Shown here: positions 8,206-15,747 of the stretch, one piece after another
Numbering within the stretch: the first letter of the stretch is position 1
Layout: each line of letters starts with the position of its first letter
Assembly (NCBI GenBank): GCA_963710495.1
Contig: CAVQAI010000011.1
Location: 372,001-436,000 of the forward strand
Origin: Bog-756 sp963710495
GTDB lineage: Bacteria > Actinomycetota > Acidimicrobiia > Acidimicrobiales > RAAP-2
Direction: 5' to 3'
DNA: 64,000 nucleotides
Position numbers and translations under genes: made by a program
Notes under the pieces: generated by a model
Database searches by the model: none
What the model was told of the DNA's origin: nothing
The model's input: only the letters and a program-made list of their open reading frames with translations

Positions 8206-10062
8206 TCAGGCGCGGGCCTTGCGAGCCCGGCTCCGGAGCCTTCCCCGCGTGGCTCCGTCGAGCACCACCTTGCGAAGGCGGATAGCGCTCGGCGTCACCT
8301 CCACACATTCGTCGTCGGTGATGAACTCGAGGGCCTGCTCCAACGACAGCAGCAGAGGAGGGGTGAGACGGATGGCCTCGTCGGCCGCGGCAGCTCGGAT
8401 GTTGGTCTGCTTCTTCTCCTTGGTCGGGTTGACGTCCATCTCCTCGTCGCGGGCGTTCTCGCCGATCACCATCCCCTCGTAGACCTCGGTGCCGGGACCG
8501 ACGAGCAGCACGCCGCGCTCTTGGAGGTTCATGAGGCTGTAGGCCGTGGTCACGCCGCGCCGGTCGGCCACCATGGATCCGTTGCGTCGGTTCTTGAGCT
8601 CACCGTGCCAGGGCTCCCATCCGTCGAAGACGTGGTGGAGCACCCCCGTGCCGCGCGTCTCGGTCATGAACTCGGTGCGGAACCCGACCAGGCCCCGGGC
8701 CGGCACCCGATAGTCCATGCGCACCCAGCCGGTCCCGTGGTTGACCATCTCGACCAGCGTCCCCTTGCGAAGGGCGATCAACTGGGTGACCACCCCCAGG
8801 TACTCGTCGGGTACGTCGATGGCCACCCGCTCCACCGGCTCGTGCTTCTTTCCGCCGACCTCGCGGGTCACCACCTCGGGCTTGCCCACGGTGAGCTCGA
8901 ACCCCTCGCGACGCATGGTCTCGACCAGCACGGCCAGCTGGAGCTCGCCCCGGCCCTGCACCTCCCAGGTGTCGGGGCGGGCTGTCGGCTCCACCCGTAG
9001 GGCGACGTTGCCGACCAGCTCGGCCTGGAGCCGGCTCGAGATCTGGCGAGCGGTGAGCTTCGACCCGTCTGCCCCGGCCAGCGGGGAGGCGTTGACCCCG
9101 AGCGTCATGGACAGGCTTGGTTCGTCGACCGTGATGCTCGGCAGCGGGCGGGGGTCGTCCGGGTCGGCCAGCGTCTCGCCGATGGTGATGTCGGCCATGC
9201 CGGCAACGGCGGCGATCTCGCCAGGACCCGCTTCGGCGGTGTCCACCCGTTCGAGGGCGTCGGTCACGTAGAGCTCGGTGATCCGGGTCCGTTCCACCGA
9301 ACCGTCGAGCCGGCACCAGCCCACCATCGATCCCTTGCGCAGGGTGCCGTTGTGTACCCGGCAGATGGCCAGGCGCCCGAGGTACGGCGAAGCGTCGAGG
9401 TTGGCTACGAGGGCCTGCAATGGGGCATCCGGGTCGTAGCGGGGGGCCGGGATGCGGTCGATGATGGCCTCGAACAAGGGCTCGAGGTCGGTTCCTTCCC
9501 TCCCCTGCTCGGTCAAGGCCCAGCCGGCGCGGGCATTGGCGAACAGGATGGGAAAGTCGATCTGGTGCTCGTCGGCGCCGAGGTCGAGGAAGAGCTCCTC
9601 CACCTCGTGGACCACCTCGTCGATCCGGGCGTCTGCCCGGTCCACTTTGTTGACCACCAACACCACGGGCAGCCGGGCCTCGAGGGTCTTGCGCAGTACG
9701 AAGCGGGTCTGGGGCAAGGGGCCCTCCGAGGCGTCCACCAGCAGCAGTACCCCGTCGACCATGGTGAGCCCCCGTTCGACTTCACCGCCGAAGTCGGCGT
9801 GGCCGGGGGTGTCGATGATGTTGATCTTGACCCCGTTGTGGATGACGGCGGTGTTCTTGGCCAGGATCGTGATCCCCTTCTCTCGCTCCAGGTCCCCGGA
9901 GTCGAGCACCCGCTCGTTCACCGACTGGTTGGCCCGGAACGCCCCCGATTGCCACAGCATGGCGTCGACCAGGGTGGTCTTGCCATGGTCGACGTGGGCC
10001 ACGATGGCCACGTTGCGGATGTCGTCTCGGGTCCGGATGTCGTCTCGGGTGCGGGTGGCCAT
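8206..10062 (-). CDS. typA: Ribosome-associated translational GTPase TypA/BipA
   Basis: 618 residues, full family length. It binds the ribosome and acts in 50S assembly and stress adaptation. The G domain shows G1 HVDHGKTT (23-30), switch region EREKGITI, G3 DTPGHADFGGEVERG and G4 NKVD. Domain II and EF-G-like domains follow, then the TypA-specific C-terminus (GRGELQLAVLVETMRREG, MNLQERGVLLVGPGTEVYEGM, the CTD loop MDVNPTKEKKQTNIRAA). The N-terminus carries a tandem copy of TRDDIR (residues 5-10 and 11-16), encoded by an 18-bp duplication. A TAGCCT hexamer 9 nt before the ATG suggests a leaderless mRNA. Confidence 0.97.
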   Translation of the reverse strand: MATRTRDDIRTRDDIRNVAIVAHVDHGKTTLVDAMLWQSGAFRANQSVNERVLDSGDLEREKGITILAKNTAVIHNGVKINIIDTPGHADFGGEVERGLTMVDGVLLLVDASEGPLPQTRFVLRKTLEARLPVVLVVNKVDRADARIDEVVHEVEELFLDLGADEHQIDFPILFANARAGWALTEQGREGTDLEPLFEAIIDRIPAPRYDPDAPLQALVANLDASPYLGRLAICRVHNGTLRKGSMVGWCRLDGSVERTRITELYVTDALERVDTAEAGPGEIAAVAGMADITIGETLADPDDPRPLPSITVDEPSLSMTLGVNASPLAGADGSKLTARQISSRLQAELVGNVALRVEPTARPDTWEVQGRGELQLAVLVETMRREGFELTVGKPEVVTREVGGKKHEPVERVAIDVPDEYLGVVTQLIALRKGTLVEMVNHGTGWVRMDYRVPARGLVGFRTEFMTETRGTGVLHHVFDGWEPWHGELKNRRNGSMVADRRGVTTAYSLMNLQERGVLLVGPGTEVYEGMVIGENARDEEMDVNPTKEKKQTNIRAAAADEAIRLTPPLLLSLEQALEFITDDECVEVTPSAIRLRKVVLDGATRGRLRSRARKARA

Positions 10063-10071
10063 GGCGTGAGC

Positions 10072-10077
10072 AGGCTA
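10072..10077 (-). promoter_or_regulatory. -10 element of typA
   Basis: TAGCCT on the minus strand, 9 nt before the ATG at 10062; predicted transcription start at or next to the start codon. Confidence 0.5.
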
Positions 10078-10160
10078 GTGGCCGGACCTACCCGCACCCG
10101 CCGCGGTCGCCTGGCAAGGCCCGATCGGCCGACCCGACCCCATCGTCTCGAATCGGCTCG

Positions 10161-10175
10161 ATACCGTGACGGTAT
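10161..10175. promoter_or_regulatory. Inverted repeat over the start codon of the NAGPA-like gene
   Basis: ATACCG-TGA-CGGTAT is a perfect 6-bp inverted repeat that ends inside the ATG at 10174. Its left arm also supplies TACCGT, spaced 6 nt from the ATG like the other leaderless -10 hexamers here. It could be an operator or chance. Confidence 0.35.
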
Positions 10176-11115
10176 GAAGGGCGTTCCTCCCCACCGGTGG
10201 ACGGCCGTGCTGCTCGTCACCGCGGTCGTCGCCGTGGCCTGCTCGGCCACGCCGTCGACCACGCCGCATGCCAAGGTGGCCACCGGTCCCGCCCACCCGG
10301 CGACCACCACCACGACCACCGTCCCACCGACGACCACCACCACTGAGCAGCCCGGATGGACCCCGGCCTCCGCCATCGGGGCGGCGATCGCCATCGACAA
10401 CCGTTCCGTCCCCCTGCCCGACGGGAGCACCGTCACCCTGTTCCGCTTCCGGGCGCCCATGGTTCGTTTCGGCCTCCATGTCGGCAGCACCGATCCCCCG
10501 GCGACGGCGGCCGAGGTCGGGCCGGACAGCGGCTCGGCCATCGGCCCGCAAGAGGCTCCCGTGCTGCTCGCCGCCTTCAACGGAGGCTTCAAGGCCAACG
10601 CCGGGGCCGGCGGGTTCGAGCTCAATTCCCAGGTGCTCGTGCCGCTGCAGGCCGGCGCGGCCAGCCTGGTCTTCGACACCGACGGATCGGCCCATGTGGG
10701 TGTCTGGGGCCAGGGTCTCCCGCTCCCGGGCGAGCAGGTCTCGAGCGTCCGCCAGAACCTCCAGCCTCTGGTGGCGGGGGGCCAACCCAGCCCGGCCATC
10801 GGCGCCACCAGCGCCTGGGGGGCCACCTTGGGCGGCGGCGCCTCCGTCGCCCGGAGTGCCCTCGGTCAGGACGCTTCCGGCAACCTGGTCTATGCCGGGA
10901 GCATGCACGCCGTCCCGAGCGACCTGGCGCTGGCCCTGACCAGTGCCGGAGTGCTCTCCGCCATGGAGCTGGACATCAACCCGGAGTGGATCCAGCTGGC
11001 GTTCGCCAACTCACCCGGAGGGCCGCTGATGGCCGGCGTCCCCGGTCAGGACCGTCCGGCCGACCAGTACCAGGCCGGATGGACGCGCGACTTCGTCACG
11101 GTGTTGGCCTCCTAG
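10174..11115 (+). CDS. Lipoprotein with phosphodiester glycosidase (NAGPA/DUF2233)-like domain
   Basis: 313 residues. The signal sequence ends in a lipobox (VAVAC, Cys at about 23), so it should be membrane-anchored outside the cell. A Thr/Pro-rich linker (TTTTTTVPPTTTTTE) follows, then a domain with VLLAAFNGGFKANAGAGG and, near the end, SAMELDINPEWIQL. This FNGGF...ELD pattern fits the phosphodiester glycosidase domain of N-acetylglucosamine-1-phosphodiester alpha-N-acetylglucosaminidase-like proteins, which in bacteria are linked to exopolysaccharide and wall-glycan processing. The ATG at 10174 is set by the signal peptide; a longer frame runs antisense through typA and is not real. The gene converges with the pilin operon. 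Substrate unknown. Confidence 0.8.
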   Translation: MKGVPPHRWTAVLLVTAVVAVACSATPSTTPHAKVATGPAHPATTTTTTVPPTTTTTEQPGWTPASAIGAAIAIDNRSVPLPDGSTVTLFRFRAPMVRFGLHVGSTDPPATAAEVGPDSGSAIGPQEAPVLLAAFNGGFKANAGAGGFELNSQVLVPLQAGAASLVFDTDGSAHVGVWGQGLPLPGEQVSSVRQNLQPLVAGGQPSPAIGATSAWGATLGGGASVARSALGQDASGNLVYAGSMHAVPSDLALALTSAGVLSAMELDINPEWIQLAFANSPGGPLMAGVPGQDRPADQYQAGWTRDFVTVLAS

Positions 11116-11143
11116 CTCCATCTCGAGCCTGTGCTCGGGCCCG

Positions 11144-14100
11144 TCAGCGTGCCGTGATCTGGTTCGAGGCGGCCGAGTTGCTCCCGGTCCCGATGGCGTT
11201 GGTGGCCGTCACGGTGAAGGTGTAGTTGTCGCCGGCGCGGAGATTGCTCACCGTGATCGGGCTGCCGGCGCCCGAAGCGGTCTGGCCGCCCCGCACCGAG
11301 TTGGTCGTGTCGGTGGCCGTCACCGTGTAGCTGGTGATGGGCGAGCCGCCGTTCGAAGCCGGGGCGGTGAATGTGACCGTCGCGTTCTTCGACCCAACGG
11401 CCCCAGCCGTCGCCGTCCCGATGTTCGGGGCGCCGGGGACGGTGGCCGGGGTCACCGCGTTGGACCCGGCTGACTGGCTTCCGGTGCCCACACCGTTGAT
11501 GGCGGCCACCTTGAACGTGTAGGCCGTGCCGTTGGTGAGGCCGGTCACGACCTCGGTGGTGGCCGTGGATACGAAGGTCTGAGCCGTCTGGGCCGCCGCC
11601 CCGATATAGGGGGTCACGACGTAGCCGGTGATGGCCGAGCCGCCGTTGCTGCCGGGCGCCGTCCACTTGACCGTGGCCTGGGCCGGGCCGGCGGTCGCCG
11701 TCCCGATGGTCGGGGCGCCGGGGACCGTGGGCGTGGTGACCGAGTTCGACGCCGACGACGGACCGCTCGTGCCGATGGCATTGGTCGCTGTCACGGTGAA
11801 GGTGTAGGCCGTGCCCGAGCTCAGGCCGCCGATGGTCGCCGAGGTGGCCGTCCCGCTCGACACCGACGTTCCGGTGCAGGCCGGGCAGGCCGGGCTGGGA
11901 ATGACCGTGTAGCCCGAGACCGGTGACCCGCTGTTGGTCGGATCGGTCCAGCTGACCGTGACCGTCCCGTTGGGCTGGACCGCCGCCGCGGCATTGGTCG
12001 GCGGGGTCGGGACCGTCGGGATGGTCACCGAGTTCGAGCGCGTCGAGGGGTCACCGGTCCCGAGCGCGTTGATGGCCGACACCGTGAAGGTGTACGAGGT
12101 CCCGCTGGTGAGACCGGTGATGGTGGTCGAGGTCGCCGAGCCTCCCGACACCGACGTGCCCGTGCACGCCGAGCAGGTCGGGTACGGGCTCACCGTGTAC
12201 CCCGTGATCGGTGACCCGTTGGCCGGCGGATCGGTCCAGCTGAGGGTCACCGACCCGTTGGCGTTGGCGGTCGCCGTCCCGATCGTGGGATTGGACGGGG
12301 CGGTGGCCGACGGATAGTTGGGGAGGCCGCCGGTCGAGGCCGAGCAGTACTGGGTGATGTAGGTGTCGGGGGCGGCCCCGTTGTAGGGCCCGATGAGGCT
12401 CGGGCAGATGCTCTGGCCGTAGTTGCCGGCGTTGTTGTTGATGTTTTGGAGGACCCAGGATGCCGTCGAGGGGACCAGGTAGCTCGGTGGTGAGATGAAG
12501 TTGAGCAGCGGGTCCCACGTGTAGTGCTTGATGTACCCGCTGGGCGAACCACCGAAAGTACCCACCGGCCCGCGGGCGAACTGCTGGATGGAGCCGTAGA
12601 CGGTCAGGTTCCCCTCGGTGCCGCCCTGGTTGTAGTTGTTGACGACGAACGACTGGTTGAGGGCGAGGATGGCGGCGTCGATGGTGATCCCGTTGCTGCC
12701 GTTGGAGGGATCGCAGGTGGCGCCCGGCGTTCCGGCACAGGACGGGGCGATGGTGGCGCCACCTCCGCCCGTGGTCGAGGCCACGACCGGGCGCCCGATC
12801 TCGGCGTAGTTCTGGGCGATGAGCCCGAGCACGTCATTGGTGCCACTGGTGTTGTACTGGCAGAAGGTGGACCCGCCGTATCCGGGTTGAGACCAGTTGC
12901 AGTCGTTGTAGGTGATGTTGCCGTCGACGATGATGTTGTTGGCCGTCCCGATGGTGAGCTGCCCGGACAGCGAGCCGTTGACGAAGGCGTCCCCTTCGGC
13001 GTCGGGAGAGCTCGTCTGTCCGTAGTAGCAGCTGGTGCACCCACCGGCCGTGACCTGGGCGAGTGGCCCGTAGGACTTGGACGGGGTGAGAGTGTTGCTC
13101 TGGCCGAGGTTGGCCGAGGACGAGCTGGTGTAGTCGCCCCCGCTGTAGGAGGCCGAGAACGCCCCGGTCCCGTTGGAGGCCTCGGTGGTCGAGCAGGTGG
13201 CGGTCGAGGTGTAGGTCGGGGGGTTGGTGGCCGGGGTCACCGCCACCGGGTTCGACAGGCCGACCGCCGAGCAGGAGCCGATGACCGCCGTCTGGGTGCG
13301 GCCGGCCGTGGTCGTGGTCTGGCTGAAGGCCACAGTCGCCCTGCTGTTGAGCTGGTTGTTGACCGACTTGACGGTGGCGGTGAGGGTGACGGCCCGATTC
13401 TGCTGGGGCGGGTTGGGGTTCGAGGTGAGGTTGGTGGCGGTGTTGTCGATCGGGTTGTCGAACGGGTTGGCCCACTGCTGGGTCTGCCCGCTCGGCGCGG
13501 TCTGGACGAAGACGACGCCGTTGGCCGGCAGGGGCGCGGTCCCGTTGTTGGGGCAGTTGTTGAGGTTGGCCGCGATGTTGTTGTTGTCCCAGGTGTAGTT
13601 GGTCCCGTTCACCGTGACCGTGCTCTCGATGGTGTCCGGGCTGACCACCGTCATCTGCCCCACGCCACCCGCGGTGGTCGACAAGGTGATCTGGGTCGGG
13701 CCGGAGTAGAGACACCCGTTCTGTCCGGCGATGATGCCCAACTGCGAGTCACTGGCCGGCGGGGTCTCCACCGCGTGGTTGAACGAGCTGTTCGTCGTGT
13801 CGTAGAGGGCGACCTCGCCGACGGCCTGGCTGTTGCAGCTACCCGTACCCCCGCTCATGCCGTTGGCGTTGTCGACGAACTGGCAGCTCGGATCGGCTGT
13901 CGTCACCGGCGACGGTGCGCCGCTCAAGCCGAACGAGGGCGAGTTGGCCGTCGTGCCGTCCCCGCTGACGAACACGGAGTCGTTGGTGTAGACGGGGCCG
14001 AAGAGGTAGTCGCCCGGGCCGAAGTAGACCGGGCCGCATCCGACGTTCGAGTTGTCGATGTTGTAACCCAACTTCCAGTTGTAGTTGCAGCTGGAGTAGT

Positions 14101-14692
14101 TGCCGTTCGGGCTGTACGACTCGTAGTTGGACCACCAGACGTTCTTCAGGAAGCCGTTGCTCGGTGTCAGGCTGATGGTCTCCTGGTCGAACAGGTAGTG
14201 GTTGGTGGCCGCGTTGTCCTGTGCCGCTCCCGCCACCTGCACCGACAGGCTGGTCAGGGCGTTTGTGGTCGGGTCGAATGTCGGTTGGGGATTGCCGAAG
14301 GCGTAGTACTCGGCGTCGGCACCCGACGTGTTCGAGTTGGGCACGAAGTTCCACTCGCCGTAGTCGATGCCGCTGCAGATGCCCGAGGCGTTGGTGTTGC
14401 TGTTGCACTGGGCCAGGCTCGGGTTGGTGTTCAGGGCTGTCACGTAGGCGTTCACACCGGCTTCGAGGGCCCGATTGGCGTAGATCTCGACCGACTTGGC
14501 CTGCAGCAACGGGTCGGAGTTGATCACCGTGGACACCAGGATCCCGGCGATGAGGGTGGCCGTGACCGAGAGGGCCACCACGGCGACCAAGGCGGTCTGT
14601 CCCATGTCCGATGTCCCCGCCATCCGTCGGCGGAAGGCCGACCGTCGGCCTCGGACACGTCTGCACCCTGGTCCGTTGAACATTTCGCTCAC
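11144..14692 (-). CDS. Giant PilX-like minor pilin with four C-terminal fibronectin III domains
   Basis: 1182 residues, several times larger than normal PilX. A basic N-terminus is followed by MGQTALVAVVALSVTATLIAGILVST, one membrane helix placed like a pilin N-terminus but without Glu at +5, as in PilX/GspK-type minor pilins. A long Asn/Gly/Ser-rich extracellular region follows, with scattered Cys residues and an Ig-like stretch at roughly 430-540 (AVTLTATVKS, SGGDYTSSSS). The C-terminal 380 or so residues are four fibronectin III repeats, each with a W.DP or W.AP start, G.PI.GY.V centre and T.YTF.V.A.N..G end. It overlaps the preceding pilW-like gene by 4 nt (ATGA), so it is the third gene of a coupled operon. 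Inferred role: surface or pilus-tip binding protein. Confidence 0.8.
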   Translation of the reverse strand: MSEMFNGPGCRRVRGRRSAFRRRMAGTSDMGQTALVAVVALSVTATLIAGILVSTVINSDPLLQAKSVEIYANRALEAGVNAYVTALNTNPSLAQCNSNTNASGICSGIDYGEWNFVPNSNTSGADAEYYAFGNPQPTFDPTTNALTSLSVQVAGAAQDNAATNHYLFDQETISLTPSNGFLKNVWWSNYESYSPNGNYSSCNYNWKLGYNIDNSNVGCGPVYFGPGDYLFGPVYTNDSVFVSGDGTTANSPSFGLSGAPSPVTTADPSCQFVDNANGMSGGTGSCNSQAVGEVALYDTTNSSFNHAVETPPASDSQLGIIAGQNGCLYSGPTQITLSTTAGGVGQMTVVSPDTIESTVTVNGTNYTWDNNNIAANLNNCPNNGTAPLPANGVVFVQTAPSGQTQQWANPFDNPIDNTATNLTSNPNPPQQNRAVTLTATVKSVNNQLNSRATVAFSQTTTTAGRTQTAVIGSCSAVGLSNPVAVTPATNPPTYTSTATCSTTEASNGTGAFSASYSGGDYTSSSSANLGQSNTLTPSKSYGPLAQVTAGGCTSCYYGQTSSPDAEGDAFVNGSLSGQLTIGTANNIIVDGNITYNDCNWSQPGYGGSTFCQYNTSGTNDVLGLIAQNYAEIGRPVVASTTGGGGATIAPSCAGTPGATCDPSNGSNGITIDAAILALNQSFVVNNYNQGGTEGNLTVYGSIQQFARGPVGTFGGSPSGYIKHYTWDPLLNFISPPSYLVPSTASWVLQNINNNAGNYGQSICPSLIGPYNGAAPDTYITQYCSASTGGLPNYPSATAPSNPTIGTATANANGSVTLSWTDPPANGSPITGYTVSPYPTCSACTGTSVSGGSATSTTITGLTSGTSYTFTVSAINALGTGDPSTRSNSVTIPTVPTPPTNAAAAVQPNGTVTVSWTDPTNSGSPVSGYTVIPSPACPACTGTSVSSGTATSATIGGLSSGTAYTFTVTATNAIGTSGPSSASNSVTTPTVPGAPTIGTATAGPAQATVKWTAPGSNGGSAITGYVVTPYIGAAAQTAQTFVSTATTEVVTGLTNGTAYTFKVAAINGVGTGSQSAGSNAVTPATVPGAPNIGTATAGAVGSKNATVTFTAPASNGGSPITSYTVTATDTTNSVRGGQTASGAGSPITVSNLRAGDNYTFTVTATNAIGTGSNSAASNQITAR

Positions 14693-15747
14693 CCCACTGC
14701 ACTCGTGAACTGGTAGGGATAGGTCGTGGAGCTACCGGTGCCGGTCGGCGGGTAGCGGTAGACGATCGTCTGGTTCTCGACGTTGCCGTTGGGGCCCGAG
14801 CCCGGGCTCGCGACCATAAGGTCGATCCCCACGCTCTGGACTGCGTCCAGCGGGCAGGCGATGGCGGTGGTCGGATAGGCAGGTCTGCTCGCCGCACAGG
14901 CGGTGACGGTCTGGGTTGCGGTCGGGTAGTTGTAGGGGGCGCTGGCCAGACCGGTGATCAGGTTGTTCTGCACCTGGGTGGCGGTGAGGAGGATGCTGGT
15001 GCCGGTGCTTCCCGAACCGGCCGGCCAGTTCGGGTCGAAGATGCTGTAACTGAAGACGGGCTGGAGCGACGACGGGTTGTTCACGACATGGAGCGCGTTG
15101 CTGATGAGCGTGTAGTTGGCGGGGTACTGGCACGGCCCCGCCGAGCCGGCGATGCTGACCGGACAGGTCGACGTCCCGCTGTTGACGATGGGCAGGTACC
15201 GGCGAACCTGGAAGCTGCACGGGCTCGACGCCTTGCACACGGTCGAGGAGGTGACCGGATTGCCGCTCTGGTCGACCTCGAGGGCGACGATCTTGGCCGG
15301 ACCCGCCGTCGTCCCGGCCGACGTCAGGTTGTTGAAGGCCGTCCCGATGTTCGAATAGAACTGCAGCGCGTAGTTGAGCGAATAGTTGGTGGCCCCCACC
15401 GAGTACTGGGCGAACCCCGGTGACGGTACGTTCGACACGGTCGCGGCCGGCTCCACCTCGGCCCGGAGCAGTGACTGCACCGGGGCCAAAGCCGGGAGTG
15501 CCTGGTTGTACTCCTGGTACTGGGTGGTGACCGTGGTCTGGATGTTGGTGACCACGCCCATGGTGATGGCCACCAGGGTGAGCAGGACGACGAGCAGGGT
15601 GGAGGCCAGCAGCACCTCGGTGAGGGTCATGCCGCGGTCGTCGCGGTGGCGCTCGTGCCAGCGGGTGACGAGCTGTTCCCGTCGGGAGCCGAGTCCCGGC
15701 CCGTTCCTCCGGTCGTGCCGGCCCGAGGGCCGCCCGAGCGAGGTCAT
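14689..15747 (-). CDS. PilW-like type IV minor prepilin
   Basis: 352 residues. A 39-residue basic leader ends in the prepilin peptidase site G39 before MTLTEVLLA, with the conserved Glu at +5 of the mature protein (residue 44), followed by a hydrophobic helix (STLLVVLLTLVAITMGVV). The extracellular part is Ser/Thr/Asn-rich and has paired Cys residues (TVCKASSPC, TCPVSIAGSAGPC). The size and position between a PilV-like and a PilX-like gene match the V-W-X order of minor pilin operons. The gene overlaps both neighbours by 4 nt (ATGA), implying fixed stoichiometry. The pilus assembly ATPase and prepilin peptidase are not in this window. Confidence 0.85.
   Translation of the reverse strand: MTSLGRPSGRHDRRNGPGLGSRREQLVTRWHERHRDDRGMTLTEVLLASTLLVVLLTLVAITMGVVTNIQTTVTTQYQEYNQALPALAPVQSLLRAEVEPAATVSNVPSPGFAQYSVGATNYSLNYALQFYSNIGTAFNNLTSAGTTAGPAKIVALEVDQSGNPVTSSTVCKASSPCSFQVRRYLPIVNSGTSTCPVSIAGSAGPCQYPANYTLISNALHVVNNPSSLQPVFSYSIFDPNWPAGSGSTGTSILLTATQVQNNLITGLASAPYNYPTATQTVTACAASRPAYPTTAIACPLDAVQSVGIDLMVASPGSGPNGNVENQTIVYRYPPTGTGSSTTYPYQFTSAVG

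Noticed and set aside
12524..14716. 730-codon open frame on the plus strand across the PilX-like gene
   Set aside because: Antisense frame of a high-GC gene: Val/Gly/Arg-rich translation without motifs, opposite a gene with clear FN3 domains and coupled neighbours.
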